DNA of 64,000 nt from Anaerolineae bacterium (lineage in GTDB: Bacteria > Chloroflexota > Anaerolineae > Aggregatilineales > Phototrophicaceae), in assembly GCA_023382675.1 (NCBI GenBank), contig JAHDWN010000022.1, forward strand, positions 16,362-80,361, read 5' to 3'. The notes beneath the pieces are model-generated. The model was not told the DNA's origin. It saw only the letters and a list, made by a program, of their open reading frames with translations, and made no database searches. Shown in pieces: positions 17,401 through 25,029 of the stretch. Every line of letters begins with the position of its first letter. Position 1 is the first letter of the stretch. A program made the position numbers and the translations under genes.

Positions 17401-20376
17401 ATCACTGGTGACGGGGATATCTTCGACCTCCCACGTCCAGTTGGTCCGCCCGTTCTCGTCTTCCTCCAAGACGCTCGACCAGCGTCGCTCCACGACCTCG
17501 ACGTCGATGGTCTGGTTGGCGACGCCGGGCAGATCTTCGCCCGCCCAATCGACGGCAAGCAGATCGATGGTCGTCTCATCGCCGGCAGTGCCGACATATT
17601 CACGCGGCTTGACGCCGACATAGAGCAGACCTTTGTGGACGATCACCTCGGTGCGTCCGGCGACTGCCTGGCCGCTCTCGTCACTGACAACCGCTTCAAT
17701 TGTGAACGTCTGGCTCTGCGTGGCGTCCTTCAAATCCGCAGGCACTTCAATCAGAAGTCTGCCCTGCGCGTCGGTTGTGCCTGTGCCGCTGGCGACTTCT
17801 CCGGCGAAACCGCCGAAGATCTCGCTGGGGCCGGCATCGTAGTTGAAATCGACGTAGCTGTAGTTGGGTGCGCCGGGAGCGCTGAAATAGTACGGACGAG
17901 CAACGACCGAATAGTCCACCGTCGCATTCGACACCGCGCCGCCGAAGAAATAGCGGCTGTCCACCGACACCCGGATCATGTCGCCCTGCACGACTTCGTC
18001 CTGATCAGCGGTGACATCAACCTGGAATTCCGGTGCGCGATACTGCGCCACCTGGAAGCTTATTCGCCCTTCGCTGCCGTAATAGGGCTGATTGGGATCG
18101 GGGCGCGGCAGTTCGACTTCGAGCCTGTAGTAGCCGAGCGGGGCATCCGCCGCCACGTCGAACTGGCCGCTGAAGGTGCCGAACTGAGTCAGCGGCTGCG
18201 TCTCTTCGTAGAGCAGCGCACCGTCATCCCCGCCAAAGATGCGGACGGGGACTTCGCGTAGCTGCGACGGGGTGTAGGTCACGTCGTTGCGGTCGCGAAT
18301 GACACCGCGGAAATAGACTGGCTGCCCTGGGCGGTAGATGGGGCGATCCGTGTAGATGTATGCCTTATATTGCTCGACGAAGTATTCGGTCGGCTGGGCG
18401 AAGTCGTAGCCTTCGATGCCGCTCGTCCATTGGTTGCTGCTGATGCCGAATTGACCGCCATCATTGAGAACGGCCATGAGCGGCTGGTACAGATCCGGCA
18501 CGCGCTGCACATCGAGCCGCATCAGGCCGTCAGCATCGGTTGTGCCCTGGCCGAGCAGCTTGTAGTCCTGCCCATAAATGCTGATCGGCGCGTTCGCGAT
18601 CGGTTCTCCCGACTGCACATCCGTCGCCCAAACCAGCACCTGATCGACCGACTGCTTGAGTGTGAGATTGGCCGTGCCCACGATCAGGAAATGTTTCAGC
18701 GGCTGCCAGCCCTGCCCATCGGTCTCCGGCGCGGTCGCGTTCAGGAAGTAGACGCCGGGGCGGAGCGCGCCGGTATCGCCGGTCACATCGACGGGTGTGA
18801 CTTGTGGCGAGGTGGATTCCAGGAAGTATTCGTCGCCGACACCTTCGGCCACCCAGGCTTCCTGATTGTCGCGGAGGGCTACCTGCCACCAGAGCACGCC
18901 ATCCAGGCATTGCGGGCCGCCGATGATACGCAGCGCGTAATCGTGATAGAGCAGCGTCACGATCTCGCCGTCACCGGGAGTCGCACGGGCGCGCACCGGG
19001 TCCGGCTCGGTGATCACGCGGGCGTTCGCGCCCACGCTCAACCGGCTGGGCGGCGAACCGGCACATTCATTAGCGCCGGCCTCGCTCAGGTTGAGCAGCT
19101 CATAACGCCGGGCATTCTCGGGCGCGACGTTGTCAATCGACCAGCTTCGGATCAACTGGCTTGAGGAAGGCGCAAAAGCCTGAGTCGGGTCGTAAGCGTT
19201 GCTGCCCACCAATCGGGGCAAGAAATCCGCCAGATCTACCGCATACAAGGAGAGATCGACGCGGCTGACGTTGCGATGCGTCAGGTAGACCTGGGTGTTC
19301 TCGTTGTAGGCATTGTAGAAGCCGATGCCGTAGGGCGCTTGCAGTGTTAGATCCGGGCCGAAGGGCTCGGTCGTATAGCGGATAGTCAGCGGCTGTTGAA
19401 TGGCGTTGCCGTAAACATCTTCCGCGCCCGCCGCGATCGTGACGGTGTAATTTGCGCTTGGCTCGACCGGGAACGAAAGCGTGTAACTGTTGTCGTAGTC
19501 GTTGTAGTAGGTATCCGGCTCACGCCACGGCTCAGGATCGAACGTCACTTTGCCGTCGAGCGTCTCCGGGTTCATCGGCGAGGCGAAATAGATGGTAAAG
19601 GCGTAAAGGTTGCCTGCGTCCGTCTCGCCGTCAAATGGATCGGTGCGAACGATGCCTGGCTTGGGCACGGTGACGAAACGCCACGGGACGGCTGAGAGAG
19701 ATGTGCCACCGCCTGCGCCGGTCGCGCCATCGGCGAACCCGGCCTCATAGGTTGTGTCAAGCGCGAGGTTATCTGTGGGACGGAAGCGGAAGCCCGCGCC
19801 GTCGTCGCTCCATTCGAACGCGCCAGCGATGTTGCCACTCGCCCCCTGCGGGCGCACGTAAAACGCGTTCTCCACCGAGACGCGATCCATCGGCATGTTG
19901 AAGCGTACCTGAATGCTGCCATCCAGCCGCACCCCGGTCGCGCCCGGCTCCGGCGCTAACTCGGTGAGCGCGGGCGCGGTCGTCGTAAACGACCACGAGT
20001 GTGGCGCTGCGAGCTGCGCGCCACTCAGCGCGGTCAGCGACGGATCGACGCTGGCAATGTAAGTTACTCCGCTTGCCAGCGCTGGGTCGGGATGAAAGAG
20101 ATAGATGGCTGTGTTCAGCCATTCGCCGTGACCACTCGCGGCAGGCTCCAGGCGCAGCGGATCGGGCAGGTCGCCCATCGCTTCGACCGCAGTCAGTGGA
20201 ACTACAGGCTGGTTGAAAATAACGCTGATAGCGCCATCGGGCGCAATATCGCCGCTGCCCGCTGAGGGCAGGGTTTCGATCACTTCGAGGGCTGGCGATC
20301 CGCCTGTGTCTTGTGCGCTGACCGTACTGCCTAGGATGACGCCCAGAATCAGCAAGAAAAGCAACGTGCGGCGCAT
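14461..20376 (-). CDS. Alpha-2-macroglobulin family protein, secreted, thioester-less
   Basis: A 1971-residue secreted protein. The signal peptide has a hydrophobic LLFLLILGVILG core with cleavage VSA|QD after residue 21; there is no lipobox Cys, so it is not a lipoprotein. Next come about three Ig-like (Big/SbsA-type) domains, an SH3-like insert (about 450-510), then macroglobulin domains with the signature YIYTDRPIYRPGQPVYFRG (about 665-685) and the A2M family box AYWNAALVTDANGEAQFTV (about 1265-1285). The thioester-domain helices follow. At the thioester site the line reads EFPARPSAEAVVSGFLPNL (from E1485), with no CxEQ. Bacterial A2Ms are thought to trap proteases and are often paired with pbpC; a pbpC gene lies 19 kb away. 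AAGGGGG precedes the ATG. Confidence 0.88.
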   Translation of the reverse strand: MRRTLLFLLILGVILGSTVSAQDTGGSPALEVIETLPSAGSGDIAPDGAISVIFNQPVVPLTAVEAMGDLPDPLRLEPAASGHGEWLNTAIYLFHPDPALASGVTYIASVDPSLTALSGAQLAAPHSWSFTTTAPALTELAPEPGATGVRLDGSIQVRFNMPMDRVSVENAFYVRPQGASGNIAGAFEWSDDGAGFRFRPTDNLALDTTYEAGFADGATGAGGGTSLSAVPWRFVTVPKPGIVRTDPFDGETDAGNLYAFTIYFASPMNPETLDGKVTFDPEPWREPDTYYNDYDNSYTLSFPVEPSANYTVTIAAGAEDVYGNAIQQPLTIRYTTEPFGPDLTLQAPYGIGFYNAYNENTQVYLTHRNVSRVDLSLYAVDLADFLPRLVGSNAYDPTQAFAPSSSQLIRSWSIDNVAPENARRYELLNLSEAGANECAGSPPSRLSVGANARVITEPDPVRARATPGDGEIVTLLYHDYALRIIGGPQCLDGVLWWQVALRDNQEAWVAEGVGDEYFLESTSPQVTPVDVTGDTGALRPGVYFLNATAPETDGQGWQPLKHFLIVGTANLTLKQSVDQVLVWATDVQSGEPIANAPISIYGQDYKLLGQGTTDADGLMRLDVQRVPDLYQPLMAVLNDGGQFGISSNQWTSGIEGYDFAQPTEYFVEQYKAYIYTDRPIYRPGQPVYFRGVIRDRNDVTYTPSQLREVPVRIFGGDDGALLYEETQPLTQFGTFSGQFDVAADAPLGYYRLEVELPRPDPNQPYYGSEGRISFQVAQYRAPEFQVDVTADQDEVVQGDMIRVSVDSRYFFGGAVSNATVDYSVVARPYYFSAPGAPNYSYVDFNYDAGPSEIFGGFAGEVASGTGTTDAQGRLLIEVPADLKDATQSQTFTIEAVVSDESGQAVAGRTEVIVHKGLLYVGVKPREYVGTAGDETTIDLLAVDWAGEDLPGVANQTIDVEVVERRWSSVLEEDENGRTNWTWEVEDIPVTSDTVTTDTDGKAAFTFVPPAGGVYQVKATTQDERGNTIVASAGLWVSSGEYIVWRQQNSNRIDLIADKDEYEVGDTAEILIASPFQGSAEALITVERGDVLHTERVTLATNSYVYHLPITPNFAPNAFVSVMIVKGVDENNPVAAFRMGMVQIGVDNSQKEITLDITSDTEQAGPGDQVTYTLRATDYAGNPVEAEIGVGLTDLASLSIADPNTIPILQYYYGPQNLGVRTSTALTINTDQLTQEVLDTIKGGGGGFGEGGIFDIREEFVDTAYWNAALVTDANGEAQFTVTLPDNLTTWRLDARAVTRGADGNLLVGQDTFDLLSTKPLLIRPVTPRFFVTGDRAVVAAVVNNNTDQEAVVDVKLEVGGPLMADLLSPDLQTVTIPAGGRQRVEWSLNIGSADNISLLFYALGTNLDYNDASVPPLGQGPDHLLPIYSYSAPEIVATGGTLQAPETRQETVSLPPDIHATGADLTLTVQPSLAAAALSDLDVLEFPARPSAEAVVSGFLPNLMTYKAMQTIGMSDGDLETKLRDHISRALQYLYGAQKSDGGWGWYIRDRSDPIVTAYALIGLSEARAQGFAVEDSTIASAQHFLSVRLIVPGLDVETWRLNRQAFLLYALARSGAPDAPRTATLYDVRGSLSYYARALLARTLAIIDPADPRVQSLLDGLAQNAIVSATGVHWEETAHDHFNWNTDTRTTAIALETYATLRPNSELLPGVVRWLMTARRADGWETRQETAWALMGLSAAAQALGERAGQTADVCASVDGQALIACQTIDASQSATTDALDLAGQTTVDLDAQAGTVYYTAQLRAFLPVVEVEPLNRGIVIERRYTMGTGDEMRTVTQAQVGDTVTVRLTIIAPNDLYYAVVEDPIPAGTDAVNPDLAISEQIGTRPELNREDPLRQGWGWWWFGNIEFRDDRVVLSASYLPAGTYEFVYTIRAGLPGVYNVIPATAREAYFPEVFGRSAGSQFTITSGE

Positions 20377-20542
20377 AATTACCCCCTTGGTGTGGTTGTC
20401 AGTCTTAATTATAGACGAGATTACGACCGAAGGGGGCGGCGTCGGGCGAGCGTTGGGCAGGCGACGATCAGCCGGTTGCCCACGACCTTGGGAGACGCTA
20501 TAACTTGGGCATTGTGTCTATCGTCTACAAGGAATCATCTCA

Positions 20543-22147
20543 ATGCCAAGCAATTTGGTTCAACGCAGCGCCACGGCGCGCGCGCGCGGGCTGCTGGGTC
20601 TGCCTGCGCCGATCCGCGATCTGTCTGCTACAAGCTGGGATGCCATCGTCGTCGGCGCGGGGCATAACGGCCTGGCCTGCGCTTTTTACCTGGCGCGGGC
20701 GGGCAAGCGTGTCCTGGTGCTGGAAGCGCGCGAGCGGGTCGGCGGCGCGTGTACGCTGGAAGAGCCGTTTCCGGGCTATCACGTCTCACCATGTGCCTAT
20801 CTGGCCGGGCTGCTCCACCGCACCGTCATTGACGACATGGAACTGCCGCGCCGGGGCTTCACCTGGCATCCGGCGGTCGGCGGCTATTTCGTGCCGTTCG
20901 AGGATGGCAGCAGCATCCTGCTTTGGGAAGAGGCCGACAAGCGCTATGAGGAGCTGCGCCGCTTTGCCCCGCAGGATGTCGAGGGCTACCGCGCGCTGAA
21001 TGCGCTGGTTGACCGGGCGGTGGAACTGCTGCGGCCGGGCGACGAACGCGATCTGTGGCTGGGCCGTGCGCCGAGCCGTGATCAGATCGAAGATCGACTC
21101 GGCGGCGATGCCGATCTGATCAACCTGATCTTCGAGTGGTCGATGGCCGATCTGGTCGAGCGCTATCTGACTGACGAGCGCCTGCAAATGGCGCTGCTCG
21201 GCCAGGGCGTCATCGGCACGAATGCCAGTCCGTTCGATAAGGGCACGGCCTCGATCTACTACCATCATTCGAGCGGGCGCATCGACCCGGAGCGCCCCGG
21301 CCTGTGGGGCTTCGTCGAGGGTGGCATGGGCATGGTCTCGTTTTTGATGTGCGATGCCGCGCAGGAAGCCGGGGCGACGGTCGCTACGGGTGTGCCGGTC
21401 GCGCAGATCATCCCCGGCGAGGGCGTGCTGCTTGAAGGTGGCGAGCGCATTCATGCGCCGGTCGTCCTCTCGAATGCCGACCCGCAGATCACGCTGCGCC
21501 TGCTTGGCGAGGCGGCAGACCCGGCCTGGCGCGCGCAGGTCGAGCGTGTGCCCATCGAAGGCTGCACGGTCAAGGTCAACCTGGCGCTGCACGAGCCGCC
21601 GAACTTCCGCGCCCGCCCCGGCACAGACGAACCGCATCACCGTGCGCAGATCAATACACCGCTGACCAAGGTACAGTGGCAAGCGGGCTACGACGCGGCG
21701 CAGCGCGGCGAATTGCCTGACGTGCTCTGGACGGAGGACTACCTGCAAACCGCCTTTGATCCGTCGATTGCGCCGGAGGGCAAGCACGTCCTCAGCGTTT
21801 TCTCGCAGTACGTGCCCTATCATTTCGCCGAGGGCGATTGGGAATCGCGCCGCGCCGAGGTCGGCCAGCGTGTGGTTGCATCCATCGGGCGCTTTTGCAG
21901 TAACCTGCCAGAGGCGATCATCGACATGGAAGTGCTCGGCCCGCCGGACATCGAAGAGCGCGTCGGGCTGACGGGCGGCCACATCTTCCAGGGTGAGTGC
22001 CTGCCGGAGTACATGTGGAGCCAGCGCCTGACGCCGGAAACGCCAATGGAAGGTGTCTATCTGTGTGGCGCGGCGACCTACCCCGGCGGCAGTGTCATGG
22101 GCGTCAACGGGCGCAACGCCGCGCTGATCGTGCTCGGTGAGTTGTAG
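20543..22147 (+). CDS. FAD/NAD-dependent oxidoreductase, phytoene desaturase-like (PYROXD2-type)
   Basis: A 534-residue flavoprotein. The FAD-binding fold opens with DAIVVGAGHNGLACAFYLAR (from about residue 33), then VLVLEARERVGG, the classical GxGxxG and GG motifs. The C-terminal flavin contact is GVYLCGAATYPGGSVMGVNG, as in phytoene desaturase and pyridine nucleotide-disulphide oxidoreductase domain 2 proteins. There is no crtB or other carotenoid gene nearby, so carotenoid desaturation is not supported; the reaction is unknown. Start: AAGGA 9 nt upstream of the ATG. The gene diverges from A2M and converges with the aldo/keto reductase. Confidence 0.85.
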   Translation: MPSNLVQRSATARARGLLGLPAPIRDLSATSWDAIVVGAGHNGLACAFYLARAGKRVLVLEARERVGGACTLEEPFPGYHVSPCAYLAGLLHRTVIDDMELPRRGFTWHPAVGGYFVPFEDGSSILLWEEADKRYEELRRFAPQDVEGYRALNALVDRAVELLRPGDERDLWLGRAPSRDQIEDRLGGDADLINLIFEWSMADLVERYLTDERLQMALLGQGVIGTNASPFDKGTASIYYHHSSGRIDPERPGLWGFVEGGMGMVSFLMCDAAQEAGATVATGVPVAQIIPGEGVLLEGGERIHAPVVLSNADPQITLRLLGEAADPAWRAQVERVPIEGCTVKVNLALHEPPNFRARPGTDEPHHRAQINTPLTKVQWQAGYDAAQRGELPDVLWTEDYLQTAFDPSIAPEGKHVLSVFSQYVPYHFAEGDWESRRAEVGQRVVASIGRFCSNLPEAIIDMEVLGPPDIEERVGLTGGHIFQGECLPEYMWSQRLTPETPMEGVYLCGAATYPGGSVMGVNGRNAALIVLGEL

Positions 22148-22160
22148 CGCCAGCAGAAGA

Positions 22161-22188
22161 AAAGCGGGCACAATGCGTGTGTGCCCGC
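22161..22188 (-). terminator. Intrinsic terminator after the aldo/keto reductase
   Basis: GCGGGCACA (22164-22172) pairs with TGTGCCCGC (22180-22188), loop 7 nt, followed on the minus strand by TTTTCTTCTG. Between two converging genes. Confidence 0.75.
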
Positions 22189-22195
22189 ATCAGGC

Positions 22196-23209
22196 CTAGC
22201 GTGCCCGCCCGCCCAGGCCGCGCTCGATGAAATCGTGCGGATACGGCATTTCGACGGCGCTGACCTCGTTCAGCCTGGCGCGCTGTTCGGCGCTCAGCGC
22301 CCAGCCGACCGTGCCCAGGTTGTCTTCGAGCTGTGCCATGTTGCGCGCACCGATGATCGGCGCGGTCACGCCCGGCTGATCTTTGACCCAGCTCAGCGCC
22401 ACCTGCGCGTGCGACTTGCCGAGTTCCTGCGCGATTTCGCCCAGCGTGTCGATGAGTGTCCAGGTGCGCTCGTTGGCGTAGCGCCCCCAGGCCTCCGACC
22501 AGTTATTCCTGGTCGAGTTGGCGACGCGCGTATTTTCTGGCGCGGCTTCCATGCCCCGGTGGTATTTGCCGGTCAACCAGCCGCCGCGCAGCGGACTCCA
22601 GGGGATGATGCCCAGGCCTTCCGTCTGGCAAACCTCGACCAGTTCCCATTCGACCTGGCGGTCGAGCAGGTTGTAGAGCGGCTGCAAGCACGAGAACGGC
22701 TCCCAGCCGTGCGCCTGGCTGATGTCAACCGCCTTCTGAATCTGGTAGCCTTTGTAATTGCTCGCGCCCAGGTAGCGCACCTTGCCCTGCTCGACCAGCC
22801 GGTTGAGCGCCGAGAGCGTTTCCTCCAGCGGCGTGCCGGGGTCCCAGCAGTGCACCTGATACAGATCGATGTAGTCGAGGCCGAGGCGGCGCAGGCTGTT
22901 TTCGACCGCATCCATGATGTGCTTGCGGCTCAGGCCGATCTCGTTCGGGCCGTCGCCCATGGCGAAGCGCACCTTGGTCGCGATCACGAACTGCTCGCGA
23001 TTCTGACTCTTGAGCCACTTGCCGACGATGGTCTCGCTGACGCCGCGTGTGTACACGTCTGCCGTATCGATGAAGTTGCCGCCCGCCGCCGCGAACGCAT
23101 CCATCATCTGGAAGCTGAGCGCCTCCTCCGCCTCGCGCCCGAACGTCATCGCGCCCAGACACAACTCACTGACTTTCATGCCCGTTCGGCCCAGATAGCG
23201 ATACTCCAT
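22196..23209 (-). CDS. Aldo/keto reductase
   Basis: A 337-residue NADPH-dependent TIM-barrel reductase. The catalytic tetrad is visible as D48 and Y53 ([11 protein letters not shown]), K79 (IATKVRF) and H120 (DLYQVHCWD). The C-terminal cofactor segment is [19 protein letters not shown]. It resembles the YajO/YhdN (AKR11/12) group acting on aldehydes or sugars; the substrate is unknown. The ATG at 23209 has AAGGAGA 7 nt upstream; an in-frame ATG at 23239 lacks one. Confidence 0.9.
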   Translation of the reverse strand: MEYRYLGRTGMKVSELCLGAMTFGREAEEALSFQMMDAFAAAGGNFIDTADVYTRGVSETIVGKWLKSQNREQFVIATKVRFAMGDGPNEIGLSRKHIMDAVENSLRRLGLDYIDLYQVHCWDPGTPLEETLSALNRLVEQGKVRYLGASNYKGYQIQKAVDISQAHGWEPFSCLQPLYNLLDRQVEWELVEVCQTEGLGIIPWSPLRGGWLTGKYHRGMEAAPENTRVANSTRNNWSEAWGRYANERTWTLIDTLGEIAQELGKSHAQVALSWVKDQPGVTAPIIGARNMAQLEDNLGTVGWALSAEQRARLNEVSAVEMPYPHDFIERGLGGRAR

Positions 23210-23416
23210 CCGTCTCTCCTTTGTGCTTCGTGGCGGCACAGCTATACCTGCCCCCAGAGGATTACCGCCCTATGATACCGCGCCTACGACGTTCCGGCGT
23301 GGGGATGAATCGCCCAATCCCTGGATGCTTTGCCCTCGACGTGTCATAAGGGTATAAATAACGCAGTCTGATCGACCAGCCAGCACACCGCTCAGGCAAA
23401 GAGGAGACAACCAATC

Positions 23417-23491
23417 ATGGCGCAATCCGGCTTTCTCGACGTGCCCAATGGCCGCCTGTTCTACACGGTCGAAGGCGATACAAACGCCTGA
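23417..23491 (+). pseudogene. Remnant of an alpha/beta-hydrolase gene (24 codons)
   Basis: A strong ribosome site GAGGAGA is followed 8 nt later by ATG and a 24-residue frame, MAQSGFLDVPNGRLFYTVEG, ending DTNA before TGA. The pattern VPNGRLFYTVEG is the first two strands of alpha/beta hydrolases, which normally continue into an HG oxyanion loop and 230 more residues. None of that follows: the next 40 nt lead straight into the converging pentapeptide gene. It is best read as a 5' fragment left by a deletion. Confidence 0.6.
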
Positions 23492-23521
23492 TAGGCTGCC
23501 GCCATCCGCATTCCCACGACA

Positions 23522-24181
23522 TCATGAGATGAAGTCATCCATCCTATCCTCCCCAATGGCCTCGTGACTCTCCGGGTCAACGATCACGATGTCCAGCGCG
23601 AAGAGCAGGCGCAGCGCTTCCGGCAGCGAGAAGCGCGTGCCCTGGGTGCGGTTGTCGTTGAGATTGAGCGTGTAGCGCTGTGCGCCAACAAAATTGGCGC
23701 GGGTCAGATCGGTGCTGAGGAAGATCGCGCCCGCAAAGTCTGTGCCAGCGAAATCGGCTTCGGTCAGGTCGGCCTCGGCGAAGTTCGCTTCCTGGGCGTT
23801 GCAGTCTTTCATCGTCAACTTGTTCAGCTTCAAGCCCAGGAACACGGCATACTTCAACTCGCAATGATCAAATGCAATCGAGCCGAGCTTGCTCACCCAT
23901 TCCGACCAGTTGGCGTCCGTCCAGTTGACGCCGAGCAGATTGCAGCGGCTGAAGCGCACACGGGCAAAGGTCGTGCCCTCCACCGTCGTCAGCTTCAGCG
24001 TGCAATCTTCAAAGTCGCACTCAATGAAACGGCAGCTCTGAAACGCCGTCTCCGAGAAATCGCAGCGCACGAATTTGCATTCCGAAAACGCGGCCCCCTT
24101 CACGATCTCATGCGTCATGACGAGTCGTTTGAAGGTGACACCCGAATATGTCTCGTGACTGTTTAGCGTTGTCTGGGGCAT
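23522..24181 (-). CDS. Pentapeptide-repeat protein
   Basis: A 219-residue protein made largely of A(D/N)LxX-type repeats, for example EANFAEADLTEADFAGTDFA and AIFLSTDLTRANFVGA in residues about 135-175, with looser repeats from residue 20 on (FSECKFVRCDFSETAF). These form a right-handed quadrilateral beta-helix. Some family members mimic DNA and shield gyrase (Qnr, MfpA, McbG). That function cannot be read from this sequence. The 3' end lies 30 nt from the hydrolase remnant. Confidence 0.85.
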   Translation of the reverse strand: MPQTTLNSHETYSGVTFKRLVMTHEIVKGAAFSECKFVRCDFSETAFQSCRFIECDFEDCTLKLTTVEGTTFARVRFSRCNLLGVNWTDANWSEWVSKLGSIAFDHCELKYAVFLGLKLNKLTMKDCNAQEANFAEADLTEADFAGTDFAGAIFLSTDLTRANFVGAQRYTLNLNDNRTQGTRFSLPEALRLLFALDIVIVDPESHEAIGEDRMDDFIS

Positions 24182-24395
24182 GGCGTGCCATCCTTGAATG
24201 CAGTGATTCGGAGCGAGTTACGGAGCCGTCCGCCATCATAGCATATTGGTGGGACGGCAGCGGTGAGGTTACTTCATATAGAACACTTGTGCAATTGGGC
24301 GATCCTGGCTAGACTAACCCCAGCACGATGTTATCGCCGCCAGACGACTCGGTGCGGCGCTCGTAAAGATCTTCGATGTCATGGGAGGTACTCCA

Positions 24396-24893
24396 GTGGA
24401 TGCCCGGTTGAAAACAAGTCTCTGGCAGCAGTTTGGCGCTGCCATTGACACGCTCGACGACACGATCCAGTTGTGCCCGGATCGACTCTGGAGTGCCGCC
24501 CTGTGGGATGATGCGGAAGACGCGTGCTACGGGCACTTCTGGTTTGTGGCTTATCACGCCGTGTTCTGGCTCGATCTGTTTCTGACCGGCTCCTCGGAAG
24601 GCTTTACGCCGCCTGCCCCGTTTGTGCGCGGTCGGCTTCCAGACACGCCGTACACCAAAGCGGACGTGCTCGCTTACCTCAAGGCGTGCCGCCAGAAAGC
24701 CAAAGACGCAATTGAGAGCCTGACGGACGAGCAGGCGTACAAGGTCTGCGTGTTCGAATGGATGGCCCCCATGTATCTGGAGCTGCAACTTTACAGTATG
24801 CGCCATGTGCAGGAACATGCCGCCGAATTGAGTCTGGTGCTGGGGCAGAATGGCGTCACCGGCCAGGATTGGGTGCCCAAGGCGCGGGATTGA
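24396..24893 (+). CDS. DinB-family (DinB_2-like) metalloprotein
   Basis: A 165-residue four-helix-bundle protein. The presumptive metal triad is H54 (VAYHAVFW), H137 and H141 (MRHVQEHAAEL), the layout seen in DinB-like proteins. Related enzymes include thiol S-transferases that use bacillithiol or mycothiol; the reaction here is unknown. The GTG at 24396 was chosen because GGAGGT (24384-24389) lies 6 nt upstream; an in-frame ATG at 24381 would overlap that ribosome site. The gene stands alone, with a short terminator-like hairpin downstream. Confidence 0.8.
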   Translation: MDARLKTSLWQQFGAAIDTLDDTIQLCPDRLWSAALWDDAEDACYGHFWFVAYHAVFWLDLFLTGSSEGFTPPAPFVRGRLPDTPYTKADVLAYLKACRQKAKDAIESLTDEQAYKVCVFEWMAPMYLELQLYSMRHVQEHAAELSLVLGQNGVTGQDWVPKARD

Positions 24894-24898
24894 GTCGG

Positions 24899-24924
24899 GA
24901 CGACGTTGGGCACGGTCGTTTTTT
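24899..24924 (+). terminator. Possible terminator after the DinB-like gene
   Basis: A short 5-bp stem ACGAC/GTCGT (24900-24904, 24915-24919) followed by TTTTTT. The stem is weak. Confidence 0.4.
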
Positions 24925-25029
24925 ACAACGCATCGGCTGACTCTCGATCTTGCGCTTCGCCGATTGCTTGCTGGCGCGGGCGGGCGGTCGCTACAATACG
25001 CCGCCAAGATTGAATAGAGGTTATTGCTC

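Noticed and set aside
15625-18261. Long plus-strand open frame (878 codons) inside the A2M gene
   Set aside because: It lies fully antisense to the well supported A2M. Its translation is Arg/His/Asp-rich without domains, as expected for the antisense frame of a G+C-rich gene.
14461-20376. Lipoprotein assignment for A2M
   Set aside because: The signal peptide ends STVSA|QD without the L-x-x-C lipobox.
20543-22147. Phytoene desaturase (crtI) assignment
   Set aside because: The flavin motifs fit, but the C-terminal pattern is PYROXD2-like and no carotenoid genes are near.
20786-22171. Minus-strand frame of 461 codons opposite the FAD oxidoreductase
   Set aside because: Antisense artefact; it also crosses the terminator at 22161-22188.
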